Shown piece after piece: positions 44,049 through 53,664 of a DNA stretch of 64,000 bases. Source of the stretch: an uncultured Aquimarina sp. (lineage in GTDB: Bacteria > Bacteroidota > Bacteroidia > Flavobacteriales > Flavobacteriaceae); NCBI RefSeq assembly GCF_947492405.1, contig NZ_CANLMP010000007.1:186001-250000 (forward strand), read 5' to 3'. The translations under genes and the position numbers were made by a program. The notes under the pieces are model-generated. The model searched no databases. It saw only the letters and a list, made by a program, of their open reading frames with translations, and was not told where the DNA came from. Position 1 is the stretch's first letter. Each line of letters starts with the position of its first letter.

Positions 44049-44702
44049 ATGAAAACTATTACACTAGGATTAATAGATGATCATAATTTATTTCGGGAAG
44101 GCATCAAATCGTTATTGGATAAAATGGACAATATAGAACTTGTTCTAGAAGCAGTTAGTGGAAAAGATTTGTTAGCCAAATTAAATAATACAGTTCCTGA
44201 TGTGATACTATTAGATCTTGAAATGGAAGAAATGAATGGAATGGATGCAACAGTAAAAATAAAAGAGTTGTATCCAGATATGAAAGTCATTATACTGACT
44301 ATGCACAAAGAAGAACGAATGATATCGTATCTTATGGAAGTAGGTGCAAGCGGATATTTATTAAAAGATACGAATCGGCAAGAGTTAGAAGATGCAATAC
44401 GATCCGTATGTGAAAAAGGTTTTTATTTCAATCCTTTTGTTTCTCAAGCATTATTAAAGGGATTGAAGAATAAATCGGCTAAGCCTCCATTAATTGGAAA
44501 AGATTATCATCTTACCTCAAGAGAGTTGGAGGTGTTAGAATTAGTTACTAAAGAATATACTACCGCAGAAATTGCAGAAGAATTATTTCTGAGCGTTCGA
44601 ACCATAGAAGGTCATCGTAAAAATTTAATGATGAAATTAGAAGTAAAAAATACCGCTGGATTAATTATAAAAGCAGTAAGAGAGAAGATTATTGCTGTGT
44701 GA
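44049..44702 (+). CDS. NarL/LuxR-family response regulator
   Basis: 217 residues. Receiver with acidic DDHNLF (10-15), phosphorylation Asp56 in VILLDLEMEEMNG, Lys106 in LLKDTNR. C-terminal LuxR HTH: LTSRELEVLELVTKEYTTAEIAEELFLSVRTIEGHRKNL. Partner of the kinase encoded 30 bases upstream. Targets unknown. Confidence 0.92.
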   Translation: MKTITLGLIDDHNLFREGIKSLLDKMDNIELVLEAVSGKDLLAKLNNTVPDVILLDLEMEEMNGMDATVKIKELYPDMKVIILTMHKEERMISYLMEVGASGYLLKDTNRQELEDAIRSVCEKGFYFNPFVSQALLKGLKNKSAKPPLIGKDYHLTSRELEVLELVTKEYTTAEIAEELFLSVRTIEGHRKNLMMKLEVKNTAGLIIKAVREKIIAV

Positions 44703-44722
44703 AAACCTAAGAGTTAATGAAA

Positions 44723-44758
44723 AGACCTCACAGTAAGCCTCGGCCGACTGTGAGGTCT
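44723..44758. repeat. Second copy of the GACCTCACAG hairpin element
   Basis: Arms AGACCTCACAG (44723-44733) and CTGTGAGGTCT (44748-44758) with a GC-rich loop. The arm sequence is the same as in the terminator at 16458-16488, but the loop differs. T-run only on the minus strand (TTTTC). It lies 20 bases beyond the response-regulator stop. Confidence 0.6.
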
Positions 44759-44820
44759 GATCTAATATTCTAACGATCTAATTAATCGAACATTCTAGGA
44801 ATCCAACAATCTGGTAAACC

Positions 44821-45411
44821 CTATACGTGTTTTCCTTTTTCCCAGCCGTGTTTGCCAAGATATTGCTCTCCAGATTCGATAGCACCTTCTTCTACAGTAG
44901 TTCCCATAGAATCATTCCATCGGTTTAAGTATCCAAATAAAGAAATTACACCTAGCATTTCTACGATCTCACCTTCGTCCCAATATTTATAAAGTTCCGT
45001 TTTGATAGCTTCATCTACATTATTAGGAACTAAAGATGCGGCAAGCGAAAAATCAAGTGCTGCTCGCTCAGCACCACTAAACGCAGGATGTGTTTTGTAC
45101 TCCCAGATATTATCTAGTTGCTCTTGTTCTGCACCATATCTTTCTGCAGCACGTATTGCGTGTGCTTGACAATATCTACAACCCGTAGCATTACTACTTA
45201 CCCAGGCAATCATTCTTTTTAATGCTGAGGTTACACGACCTTCATTGGCCATAACAGCTTTGTTTAGGTTAATAAAAGCTTTAGAGATGGCAGGCCTTCT
45301 CTGCATAGTTAGAACAGAATTAGGACAGAATCCCAAGGTCTCATTAAAGAATTCAGCCAATTCTTTGGTTTCTAAATCGTGATCAGCGGATAAAGGTGTT
45401 ACTAATGGCAT
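44821..45411 (-). CDS. Carboxymuconolactone decarboxylase-family peroxidase-like protein
   Basis: 196 residues. The AhpD-type active site ATGCRYCQAHAIRAAE (CxxC with His) is seen. Members often reduce peroxides or act in alkylhydroperoxidase-like systems; this length (about 190) fits the uncharacterised peroxidase-related subfamily. Single gene on the minus strand; the start follows an A/T-rich leader. Confidence 0.82.
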   Translation of the reverse strand: MPLVTPLSADHDLETKELAEFFNETLGFCPNSVLTMQRRPAISKAFINLNKAVMANEGRVTSALKRMIAWVSSNATGCRYCQAHAIRAAERYGAEQEQLDNIWEYKTHPAFSGAERAALDFSLAASLVPNNVDEAIKTELYKYWDEGEIVEMLGVISLFGYLNRWNDSMGTTVEEGAIESGEQYLGKHGWEKGKHV

Positions 45412-45489
45412 ATGTATGTGTAATTTTTTGAGTTAATTTTAAAACTTTAGCGTAGCAAAATACAAAATATGTTTTTGGTTTTAGCGGGA

Positions 45490-47202
45490 TTAAAAACTAA
45501 TTTCTGACTGGGGAATTTGGATACAAGATTTGATGTTCTCTTGTGCTGTTTCAGAAAATAAATTCCTATCCAATACGATATGTGTAAGATGCTCTAATTT
45601 GTATAGTGAGGAAGGCAATGTTTGAAGTTGATTATAATTAATATCTAATTTTTCTAAAGATTCCAGAGAATCCATATTTTCTGGTAGTTCTTTTAGTTGA
45701 TTGCCTCCTAGATGAAGTGTTTTTAGTTGATTAAATTTTTTGGAGACACGAAAACTTCTTAATTTATTATTGCTAAGATCTAAACGAGTGATATTTGATA
45801 ATTGATAAAAACTGTCTGGTAATTCATTTAATCTGTTTTGAGATAGATTTAGAATCTTTAAACTTTTAAGATTTCCAAAAGAAGATGGAAGCTCTGAAAT
45901 GTTACTATTTAAAAGATATAAGTATTTTAATTGCTTTAAACTGCCAATAGATTCAGGTATTGACGTTAGTTGATTCCACTCTATATTAAGTTCTTCTAGA
46001 TTATAAAGATGTCCAATAGATATTGGTAAGGTTTCTAGGTTATTTTTACTTAAGTCTAATATTTTTAGTTGATTAAGTGAACTAATCTGTTTTGATATTT
46101 GGGTAATTTTGTTGTTTGATAAATCAAGTCGAGTTAGTTGTTTAAGATGATAAATAATTGCTGGAATTTCTTGTAATTGACCATTAGAAATTTTTAGCCA
46201 TTGCAATTGTTTTAGATTTTTTAAAGAAGTCGGTAAAGAACTGCTTTTTTTACGAAAGATTAGAAGTTGCTGCAAATTGTGTAATTCACCAATCGATTCT
46301 TTCATTACCGCATTATTATCTAACACCAACCTATAAACATTATTTTTATTTTCAAGTGCGTTATCAATTGAATGATATGTAACAGTTTGTTCTGGAATAA
46401 ATGATATGAAGCAGGTAGATATTATTTTTTTAGCTTCTTCTTTTTTGTCATTAGACAAGGGATTATTGTAAATAATCATTTCTTCAAGTGCAGACAGGTC
46501 TGAAAAGGATTCAGGAATACCTAAAAGCTTATTGTCAGAAACATCAAACAACTGTAGACGTTTTAATTTGCTTATTGCCTTAGGCAGTTTGGTTAATTTG
46601 TTTTTAGATAGATTAAGATTGGTTAAGGTACTCAGCGCCCCTATTTCATCTGGTAATAATTCTAATTGATTTTTTGATATATTTAATTCTTGTAAATCAT
46701 AAAGTGTTTCTATAGATTTAGGGATAGATGTCAATTGGTTGTCTGATAGATCAATCGAATGTAATTTTTTTAAAGACCCTATTGATTCTGGAATGTTTCG
46801 TATGTTATTTCCAATAATGACAAGAGCTTTTAGTTCACTAAGAACACCTAAAAATTCAGGAATTTCCTCAAGTTCTTGATTTATAACACTAAGCATTTCC
46901 AGTTTTCTAAGTTTTGAAAGTGACTCAGGTAATTTTTTTAGTGTACCCTTTTGAAATCCCAGATGGTCTGAAGAAATTCTTAAGTTTCTAAGATTTTTTA
47001 ATTCGCCAATAGATTCTGGCAATAAGCTTGCACCTTGAGCACTTATCTGTAAAAATTGTACATCTTCTTTATGAGCAAGTGCTTCTTCTAAAGAAGTGTA
47101 AATTTTAGGAGGTATATGTGGATTTGGAAAAAAATTATTTTCTTGTGCATTCATAATTGCTAGACCGATTATTAAAAATAATATAACAACGTTTTTTTTC
47201 AT
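45490..47202 (-). CDS. Secreted leucine-rich-repeat protein
   Basis: 570 residues from ATG 47202, which opens the signal peptide (MKKNVVILFLII, cut after IMNAQ); an upstream in-frame ATG at 47247 is less likely. About 20 LRR units of 23 residues (LxxLxxLxLSxNxLxxLPxSI), split near residue 270 by a non-repeat spacer that starts a second block with a similar leading motif (SIDNALENKNNV vs TSLEEALAHKEDV), suggesting an internal duplication. LRR proteins are binding scaffolds; target unknown. No anchoring domain is seen. Confidence 0.82.
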   Translation of the reverse strand: MKKNVVILFLIIGLAIMNAQENNFFPNPHIPPKIYTSLEEALAHKEDVQFLQISAQGASLLPESIGELKNLRNLRISSDHLGFQKGTLKKLPESLSKLRKLEMLSVINQELEEIPEFLGVLSELKALVIIGNNIRNIPESIGSLKKLHSIDLSDNQLTSIPKSIETLYDLQELNISKNQLELLPDEIGALSTLTNLNLSKNKLTKLPKAISKLKRLQLFDVSDNKLLGIPESFSDLSALEEMIIYNNPLSNDKKEEAKKIISTCFISFIPEQTVTYHSIDNALENKNNVYRLVLDNNAVMKESIGELHNLQQLLIFRKKSSSLPTSLKNLKQLQWLKISNGQLQEIPAIIYHLKQLTRLDLSNNKITQISKQISSLNQLKILDLSKNNLETLPISIGHLYNLEELNIEWNQLTSIPESIGSLKQLKYLYLLNSNISELPSSFGNLKSLKILNLSQNRLNELPDSFYQLSNITRLDLSNNKLRSFRVSKKFNQLKTLHLGGNQLKELPENMDSLESLEKLDINYNQLQTLPSSLYKLEHLTHIVLDRNLFSETAQENIKSCIQIPQSEISF

Positions 47203-47345
47203 TTTACTTAATCCTTTTAGAGAATAGGATTGATCATCTTTTTCCAAAAATATAGAAATTCGTATTCATTAAATACCCTGATTGCAGTGAAAAGTATACA
47301 ATTATTCTATAGAACTTTTATAAATAATCTAAACTCATCCTTACT

Positions 47346-47376
47346 TTTTGTACTTTGGATTTTTTAAATAATTTCG
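47346..47376 (+). promoter_or_regulatory. Candidate recJ promoter
   Basis: TTTTG (47346-47350) and TAATTTCG (47369-47376; one mismatch from TAnnTTTG), 18 bases apart. The ATG at 47391 is 14 bases beyond, which supports the shorter recJ start. Confidence 0.45.
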
Positions 47377-47390
47377 GAACTAGAATACCA

Positions 47391-49076
47391 ATGAGATGGA
47401 CCCTAAAACCAAAACTTGACACTACAATCATCAACAATTTAGCAAAAGCTCTAAATGTAGATACGATAATTGCTTCTTTATTGGTCCAAAGAGGAATTGA
47501 AACTTATGATCAAGCCAAAAAGTTTTTTAGACCTTCATTAGAAGATCTTCATGATCCTTTTTTAATGAAAGATATGGATAAAGCCGTTTCGAGGATTGAT
47601 AAAGCTATATCTGATCATGAGAATATCATGGTATATGGAGATTATGATGTAGATGGAACTACCTCTGTAGCGTTAATGTCTTCATATTTAGAAACTATAT
47701 CATCGCAGGTTACTACGTATATCCCAGATCGTTATGCAGAAGGGTATGGCGTTTCTTATCAAGGCATTGACTACGCTTCTGATAATGATATTTCGTTGAT
47801 TATAGCATTAGATTGTGGAATCAAAGCTGTAGAAAAAGTGGCATATGCAAAATCCAAAGGGATTGATTTTATTATTTGTGATCATCACCGACCAGGGGAT
47901 ACAATCCCAGATGGAGCTGCAGTATTAGATCCCAAAAGAGAAGATTGTGAATACCCTTACAAAGAACTATGTGGTTGCGGAGTAGGTTTTAAGTTGATTC
48001 AAGCTATAGCCATTAAAAATGGTCAAACTATAGATGATTTACTACTATATTTAGACTTGGTAGCTACTGCTATTGGAGCTGATATTGTTCCGATCACGGG
48101 AGAAAATAGGGTGCTGGCATATTTTGGTTTACAAGTCATTAATCAAAGTCCAAGAACAGGTTTTAAGGCAATGCTTTCGCAAGTTAAAAAGGAAGTTTTA
48201 ACGATTACGGACTTAGTTTTTATATTGGCTCCCAGAATTAATGCTGCTGGAAGAATGAAACACGGATTGCACGCTGTGAATCTCCTTAAGGAAGAAGATC
48301 CTGAAATTGCTTTGCGATATGCGGCAGAAATAGAAACGTATAATAGTGATCGGAAAGATGCAGATAGAACTATCACTGAAGAAGCTTTAGCACAAATAAT
48401 CCAAAACTCAGAAGAAGATAGATGTACTACCGTAGTATATGATGAGAATTGGCATAAAGGTGTAATAGGAATTGTTGCGTCCAGACTTACGGAAACTTAT
48501 TATCGTCCAACGTTGGTTTTTACTAAAAGCGGAGAGAAACTCGCAGCTTCTGCAAGATCTGTTAAAGGGTTTGATGTATACAATGCTTTGGATGCTTGCT
48601 CAGAATATATAGAACAGTTTGGAGGTCATAAATACGCCGCTGGATTAACACTTATAGAAGAACAATACGAAGGATTCAAACAAAAATTTGAGCAGGTGGT
48701 ATCAACTACTATTGATAAAAAATTATTGACTCCTGAAATTCAGATAGACCATATGATGGAATTCGATCAGATTTCTCCGAAATTTTTTAGGATTCTAAAG
48801 CAATTCGCACCATTTGGTCCTGGAAATATGACACCAGTTTTTATGACTGAAAATGTAAAAGATACAGGATATGCTAAATGTGTCGGAGCTGATGAGAAAC
48901 ATTTAAAGTGCAAAGTACAGAAAAACGGATTAGCCATTGGAGCTATTGGTTTTAATCTTGGGCCCAAACAGGATCTAATAACTAGATCACAAAGCTTCAA
49001 GGTTGCTTATACAGTTGATGAGAATGAATGGAATGGAACTGTATCGTTACAATTGAAACTTAAAGATATAATTTAA
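47391..49076 (+). CDS. recJ: Single-stranded-DNA-specific exonuclease RecJ
   Basis: 561 residues from ATG 47391 (MRWTLKPK, the common start in Flavobacteriia; the 47355 start is a TTG and lies within the promoter). Motifs: DYDVDGTTSVALM, DCGIKA, DHHRPG (DHH), GCGVGFKL, APRINAAGRMKHG, and GGHKYAAGLTL (DHHA1). RecJ is a 5'-3' single-strand exonuclease acting in recombination and mismatch repair. Length normal. Confidence 0.92.
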   Translation: MRWTLKPKLDTTIINNLAKALNVDTIIASLLVQRGIETYDQAKKFFRPSLEDLHDPFLMKDMDKAVSRIDKAISDHENIMVYGDYDVDGTTSVALMSSYLETISSQVTTYIPDRYAEGYGVSYQGIDYASDNDISLIIALDCGIKAVEKVAYAKSKGIDFIICDHHRPGDTIPDGAAVLDPKREDCEYPYKELCGCGVGFKLIQAIAIKNGQTIDDLLLYLDLVATAIGADIVPITGENRVLAYFGLQVINQSPRTGFKAMLSQVKKEVLTITDLVFILAPRINAAGRMKHGLHAVNLLKEEDPEIALRYAAEIETYNSDRKDADRTITEEALAQIIQNSEEDRCTTVVYDENWHKGVIGIVASRLTETYYRPTLVFTKSGEKLAASARSVKGFDVYNALDACSEYIEQFGGHKYAAGLTLIEEQYEGFKQKFEQVVSTTIDKKLLTPEIQIDHMMEFDQISPKFFRILKQFAPFGPGNMTPVFMTENVKDTGYAKCVGADEKHLKCKVQKNGLAIGAIGFNLGPKQDLITRSQSFKVAYTVDENEWNGTVSLQLKLKDII

Positions 49077-49137
49077 ATTATTTTTATTTAGATTAATTAT
49101 AAATAATTTAATATTTTTGAATCAAACATGATTCAGG

Positions 49138-49491
49138 ATGAATGCTATTGATAAAATTTACAGTAACAAAGTTGGTATTTCTTTTTTTTGGAAAAAACAA
49201 CAGTCTACCAGTTCACCAAAAGTTCAATTGGTATTTAGGGATATTGGGTTTTTACTTACGCTAAATGAGTTAAAGGATTTTTCGGATGCCTGCAGAATTA
49301 CAGAGCAATCACAGTGTTGCGATCAATGTATGAATCATCAGAACTGTAGGTCTTTATTACTTAGAACACCATCTGAAAAAATTGACTTAGCCGTAAGTAA
49401 AAATGAACTAGAACAAGTACATGAACTAATTAATGGCACTATTTTTAGAGTAGAATTACAACATTGGGTATCAAGCGCAGGTCTGAATTAA
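49138..49491 (+). CDS. Small hypothetical protein with Cys-rich motif
   Basis: 117 residues, no signal peptide. A central CCDQCMNHQNC motif (about 61-71) has four Cys in CCxxC...C spacing, preceded by a soluble alpha/beta region. It looks like a common small protein of Flavobacteriia (possibly DUF6686-like). Possible metal or cluster site is inferred only from Cys spacing. Function unknown. Confidence 0.6.
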   Translation: MNAIDKIYSNKVGISFFWKKQQSTSSPKVQLVFRDIGFLLTLNELKDFSDACRITEQSQCCDQCMNHQNCRSLLLRTPSEKIDLAVSKNELEQVHELINGTIFRVELQHWVSSAGLN

Positions 49492-49497
49492 AATGTT

Positions 49498-50430
49498 TTA
49501 TCTAAGAAAATCCAGAATTTTATAAGAGATTTCTTCAGCTTTTGTCTCTTGGATGAAATGTTTTTCATCGATAAAATGGATATCTGCTTCATCTATCTTG
49601 AGTGCATTCGCTACTTTAGTTTGTTGTGGAGTCCACTGAAGCATGGTGTCGTGAATTCCCCATATTACTGCCACAGGAATATCAATACTTTCAAATACTA
49701 AGGAGTAGTCAGGAAAATAATTACAGGTTCTAGTGAAGAAATAGTACATTCCGTCTGTTTTTCCTTCTAACAAGGGAGTTTTATACCCTTGTACATCTAT
49801 TTCGTTTAATGTATTTTCCTTTAAACCTTCTTTAAATAATGATTTTAGCAATGTATTGGTCGTTACTCCGTTGCGATATGACCACATAGCAGCTTTGGCA
49901 GCCGGACCAGGACTAAATCGTATCGGAGGATAAAAACCTTCTTCGTATAAGAGCGTGTTTAATACAATTAATTCTTCGATTCTTTTTGGAGCTTGATTAA
50001 AAAGTTCCCAGGTCCATACACCACCTACATCGTGCATTACATGGGACCAATACTCAATGCCTAATCCATCCATAAGGGCAATAAGCCTTTTTGCGTGTTC
50101 TTTTTCACTATAGATTTTATATCCTTCAGGAGAATCGCTGGAGCCATACCCTAACATATCTGGAACAATAACGCGATATCCTCCTGCAACTAACGGATCA
50201 ATCATTTTACGATATAACCATCCAGAAGTAGGAACTCCATGAAGTAATACAATCACAGGACCATTTCCTTTATCAATATATTTTATAATTCCATCTTTAC
50301 TAGGAAAAGATCGCTGTTCCGCTCTAAATTCTTCATAGGTCATTTGACCTTTTCGGATTTTGGTATTTTGATATGGTTTGCATCCAAAAGCGATTACTAC
50401 GATTAGAAGTAATAAAGAAAGTTTCTTCAT
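49498..50430 (-). CDS. Alpha/beta hydrolase lipoprotein, haloalkane dehalogenase/epoxide hydrolase-like
   Basis: 310 residues. Lipobox IAFGC (Cys17). Oxyanion HGVPTSG, nucleophile in MHDVGGVWTW (an Asp, as in haloalkane dehalogenases and epoxide hydrolases), Asp in WGIHDTM and His in DEKHFIQE. The Asp nucleophile rules out a classic esterase. Substrate unknown. Exported to the periplasm or outer membrane. Confidence 0.8.
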   Translation of the reverse strand: MKKLSLLLLIVVIAFGCKPYQNTKIRKGQMTYEEFRAEQRSFPSKDGIIKYIDKGNGPVIVLLHGVPTSGWLYRKMIDPLVAGGYRVIVPDMLGYGSSDSPEGYKIYSEKEHAKRLIALMDGLGIEYWSHVMHDVGGVWTWELFNQAPKRIEELIVLNTLLYEEGFYPPIRFSPGPAAKAAMWSYRNGVTTNTLLKSLFKEGLKENTLNEIDVQGYKTPLLEGKTDGMYYFFTRTCNYFPDYSLVFESIDIPVAVIWGIHDTMLQWTPQQTKVANALKIDEADIHFIDEKHFIQETKAEEISYKILDFLR

Positions 50431-50564
50431 TTAGAATGATAATTTGTGAGGCAGCAATTTACTTAAAATCATTTTTTTATACTATCACATTTAACAAATT
50501 TATACTACTTCTTTTTTAAGGATGAGTTAATTCCAGAAACATGATCCAGTTTTTTAAACGTCTT

Positions 50565-51017
50565 TTAAAATATATTTTCTATTGTTATCTCGTTCCCGTT
50601 GAAACTAAAATGGTCTCCAATTGTTTTTCCTAGTAACAATTTCCCAATAGGAGTGTTGGTAGCTATTGCAAAATAGGTATGATTATCAATAATGATTTTC
50701 CCTACAGAAATACTTAAATAATAATTTCCGGTAGAGGTTTCTATGATACTTCCTAGTCGTATGATCTCTGAAGAAGAGTGTACATCAATTTTAGCCAAAA
50801 CTTCTTGTAATTTCTGCACTTGAGCTAATTGCGCACCTGCTTTTTCTCTTTCTAATTGGAGCATAGCTCTCCCGGTTTCATGTTTATCACCTGCTGTACT
50901 TTTTGTTTCGGAGGTCAGGGATTCTTGTATATTGGCAATCCTATCCTGAATTCGATCAAGACGCTCTTTTACAAATTGCTCACAATGATCGTAAAGTTTT
51001 TCTTTTGTTTTTTTCAA
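50565..51017 (-). CDS. GreA/GreB-family C-terminal-domain protein
   Basis: 150 residues from a TTG at 51017 (KKTKEKLYDHC); a farther TTG at 51065 adds sixteen residues that do not look conserved. An N-terminal helical hairpin-like half (about 1-75; KHETGRAMLQLEREKAGAQLAQ) is followed by a C-terminal half like the GreA/B FKBP-type domain (about 85-150; GSIIETSTGNYYLSISVGK, NTPIGKLLLGKTIGD). Gre factors rescue backtracked RNA polymerase, but the acidic tip residues are not clear here, so activity is uncertain. Confidence 0.7.
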   Translation of the reverse strand: MKKTKEKLYDHCEQFVKERLDRIQDRIANIQESLTSETKSTAGDKHETGRAMLQLEREKAGAQLAQVQKLQEVLAKIDVHSSSEIIRLGSIIETSTGNYYLSISVGKIIIDNHTYFAIATNTPIGKLLLGKTIGDHFSFNGNEITIENIF

Positions 51018-51095
51018 AAAAATGAATTTAAATTTCAATATAGAATAACCTCGATGATTGTACAAATATTATTGTAGTGTAGCATATTTAAAAAA

Positions 51096-51126
51096 AGAGA
51101 AGCAGCCATAATTAGACTGCTTCTCT
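51096..51126 (-). terminator. Terminator of the dioxygenase-like gene
   Basis: Arms AGAGAAGCAG (51096-51105) and CTGCTTCTCT (51117-51126), T-run following on the minus strand. Confidence 0.8.
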
Positions 51127-51148
51127 ACCGTATAAAAAATAATTCAAA

Positions 51149-51721
51149 CTAAATTCTGGGCAAAAAAATTGGTACGTTAGCTTCCAGATGGCCTATATTA
51201 TTAAATTTAAAATCTATGATTCTACAATTTTCGGCAACCAGCGCAATTTCATCAATTAGAATTCTGGGGTCATCTTTAAAATAAATTTGAGTTTCTAATG
51301 TTCTATATCCCTTTGCAGAAATTCTATAATGAAAATGCCTTGCTCTATATCCATAAACTCCAGGACGGATGGTTTTTATTTTATAAATTCCAGATTCATT
51401 TGCAGTAATACATCCTGATAATGTGGTTTGTGAAGGGAAATAAAAACTCCCTTCGTTATGATAAGCACCGGCATCATCTGCGTGCCAAATTTCAATTTTT
51501 GCATTTGGTACTGGTTCTTTGTCTTTAGTATATATTTTTCCTGAAATAAAAGTTGGAATTCCTGGTAGATTTTTAGTGTTTAGATTTATTACCTGAGCAG
51601 TATTGTAATAATTGGTTGTTTGTTTATCGATTTGATTTCCCAAATAATAAGGAATAATAAGGCTGTTTTTTATTCCATTAGATTGTTGTGTTAAGGTATT
51701 ATTGTTCAAATCATTTTCCAT
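51149..51721 (-). CDS. Intradiol ring-cleavage dioxygenase-like protein
   Basis: 190 residues. Core motifs EPVPNAKIEIWHADDAG (about 75-91), SGCITANESGIYKIKT, and the iron region YGYRARHFHYRIS (about 120-132), where Tyr and the two His of the Fe(III) site sit. Shorter than classic catechol dioxygenases and without an N-terminal dimer helix. Related proteins act on aromatic diols; a substrate is not shown. No pathway genes are nearby. Confidence 0.75.
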   Translation of the reverse strand: MENDLNNNTLTQQSNGIKNSLIIPYYLGNQIDKQTTNYYNTAQVINLNTKNLPGIPTFISGKIYTKDKEPVPNAKIEIWHADDAGAYHNEGSFYFPSQTTLSGCITANESGIYKIKTIRPGVYGYRARHFHYRISAKGYRTLETQIYFKDDPRILIDEIALVAENCRIIDFKFNNIGHLEANVPIFLPRI

Positions 51722-51804
51722 AATAAAGAATTTTAGGGACTTTATTATAGAACAGATGATTAAGGTTTTACCCTACCTATTAAAAATAATCTTTTGAGAT
51801 TACG

Positions 51805-52479
51805 CTATTTTGAAAAAGAAAGGGAGCCATAATTATGCATTTGTTGTATGATCCAATTTTTTCTTTTTTGAACATACTTTGACGGCGGGTCGGCTAAATA
51901 TTTTCTAGGATTAGGAAGAATAGCAGCTATTGCAGCGGCTTCATCAGAGTTTAAATCTTTTGAAGATTTATTAAACCAGAATTTAGCTGCAGCTTCAGCA
52001 CCGAATATTTCATCTCCCATTTCTATACTATTCAGATATATTTCTAAGATACGCTCTTTGCTCCAAAAGGTTTCGATTAAAAAAGTAAAATAACTTTCTA
52101 ATCCTTTGCGGATCCAACTGCGTTGTGGCCACAAGAAAACATTTTTAGCAGTTTGTTGTGAGATGGTACTAGCACCTCGTAATCGTTTGCCTGCTTTATG
52201 AGCAGAAATTGCTTTTTGGATTGCTTCAGTATCAAAACCATTATGTTCTATAAATCGTTGATCTTCGCTACAGATAACAGCAAGTTGTAAGCTCTTAGAA
52301 ATATCTTTTAATGAAACCCACTGATGTTTTATTGAAGTCTTGTTTTCGGACTGAAAATGTCGAATACTCATTAGTGGAGTTCCTGGAACATCAATCCATT
52401 TATATACAAGTACCCATAGTATACTAAGAATAAAGAATACTAAAAAACCTTTAAATATAAAACGAAAGATCTTTTTCAT
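51805..52479 (-). CDS. mtgA: Monofunctional biosynthetic peptidoglycan transglycosylase
   Basis: 224 residues. One N-terminal helix (about 7-25) and the GT51 domain: CSEDQRFIEHNGFD (catalytic Glu), GASTISQQTAKNVFLWPQRS, and WSKERILEIYLNSIEMGDEIFGAEAAA. It polymerises lipid II outside the inner membrane. It follows the FAD-oxidoreductase gene by 22 bases. Confidence 0.92.
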   Translation of the reverse strand: MKKIFRFIFKGFLVFFILSILWVLVYKWIDVPGTPLMSIRHFQSENKTSIKHQWVSLKDISKSLQLAVICSEDQRFIEHNGFDTEAIQKAISAHKAGKRLRGASTISQQTAKNVFLWPQRSWIRKGLESYFTFLIETFWSKERILEIYLNSIEMGDEIFGAEAAAKFWFNKSSKDLNSDEAAAIAAILPNPRKYLADPPSKYVQKRKNWIIQQMHNYGSLSFSK

Positions 52480-52501
52480 TGCTAATTAGTAAAGTAACCG
52501 T

Positions 52502-53617
52502 CTATAAAAGATCAGCTAATTCCGTGCCAACAAGACTTCCAATGGCTACACCCATTCCTCCAAGTCTTACTCCACAGAAGATATTATTAGAAATTTGGTT
52601 GACTATGGTTTTTTTTTGATTTCCGACACCCATAATTCCACTCCAACGATGTTCAATTTCGAAGTTTTTATCAGGTAAAATTATCGTTTGTAATAGCTCC
52701 TCTAATTTTTGTTGTATTAATGGGGTTTCTGCTAACTCTGTAGTTTCTTCTGTTTTAAAATCCAGATTCCTTCCTCCACCAAAGAGGATTCGATTATCAA
52801 TATTTCTAAAGTAATAATATCCTCTATCCAGATGAAAAGTTCCTTTGATATGTAAATCCTGAATAGGTTTAGTGATCAGGACCTGTGCTCTAGCTGGTTT
52901 AACCTCTTTAAGACTTAATAATTGAGAGGCAAAACCATTTGTTGCTATTAATACCTTGTTTGATGATAACGTAAAATGATCCGTTTTTATTTCTACAGAA
53001 TCATTGGTGTCGTTTACAGCTTCTACGCGGCAATTATTAAGTATTCTTATATCGTAAGTTTGGGCTTTGCGTAGTAAAGCATCCATCATCTTGCCAGTAT
53101 TAATTTGTCCTTCGAACTTATTTACAATATACTGGGGTTGAATATTTTTAAAATTGAAAATATTATCTTTTGGTAAAAAGACATCATCATTAAAAATAGG
53201 TTTTAAGAATGAGTTGATATCTTCAATTTTCGAAAGGCAAGTTTCGTATAAATTATAATCACTTTTTGTAAAAAGTTCATAACCTCCATTATGGATATAA
53301 TCAATAATGGAGTCTCCTAGATTTTTACGTAACAGCTGTAGTCCTTTGTATCTTTTTTGTACAAGTTGCAATACCTCTTCTTCAGAATGTGTATTAAGGT
53401 CATCAAGAATCTCTGATAAACTGCCGAAACAAGCAAAACCAGCATTTTTAGTGCTGGCACCATTTGGTAGAATTCCTCTTTCCAACACTAGGATTTTAGC
53501 TTTAGGAAATTTTTCTCTTAAGCGAATCGCGCTATTAAGTCCTACGATTCCACTACCTATGATTGTAAAATCAATATTAGATAACCAGGTTTTATGTTCC
53601 CAATAGCTGAAAGGCAT
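52502..53617 (-). CDS. FAD-dependent oxidoreductase (DAO family)
   Basis: 371 residues. FAD-binding IIGSGIVGLNSAIRLREK (18-35), catalytic-like GRGY region and C-terminal GGMGVAIGSLVG. Similar proteins oxidise amino acids or small amines; the substrate is unknown. An ATG at 53617 is used. Next to mtgA without obvious functional link. Confidence 0.82.
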   Translation of the reverse strand: MPFSYWEHKTWLSNIDFTIIGSGIVGLNSAIRLREKFPKAKILVLERGILPNGASTKNAGFACFGSLSEILDDLNTHSEEEVLQLVQKRYKGLQLLRKNLGDSIIDYIHNGGYELFTKSDYNLYETCLSKIEDINSFLKPIFNDDVFLPKDNIFNFKNIQPQYIVNKFEGQINTGKMMDALLRKAQTYDIRILNNCRVEAVNDTNDSVEIKTDHFTLSSNKVLIATNGFASQLLSLKEVKPARAQVLITKPIQDLHIKGTFHLDRGYYYFRNIDNRILFGGGRNLDFKTEETTELAETPLIQQKLEELLQTIILPDKNFEIEHRWSGIMGVGNQKKTIVNQISNNIFCGVRLGGMGVAIGSLVGTELADLL

Positions 53618-53635
53618 ATTTTAAATTCATAAAAA

Positions 53636-53655
53636 AAGCCTCATTGCTGAGGCTT
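53636..53655 (-). terminator. Terminator of accB-accC
   Basis: Arms AAGCCTCA (53636-53643) and TGAGGCTT (53648-53655), loop TTGC, then seven T on the minus strand. Confidence 0.88.
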
Positions 53656-53664
53656 AAATGTTGA

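Noticed and set aside
45490..47202. CRISPR-like periodic repeat
   Set aside because: Periodicity of 69 bases arises from LRR protein repeats in an intact frame; units are not identical.
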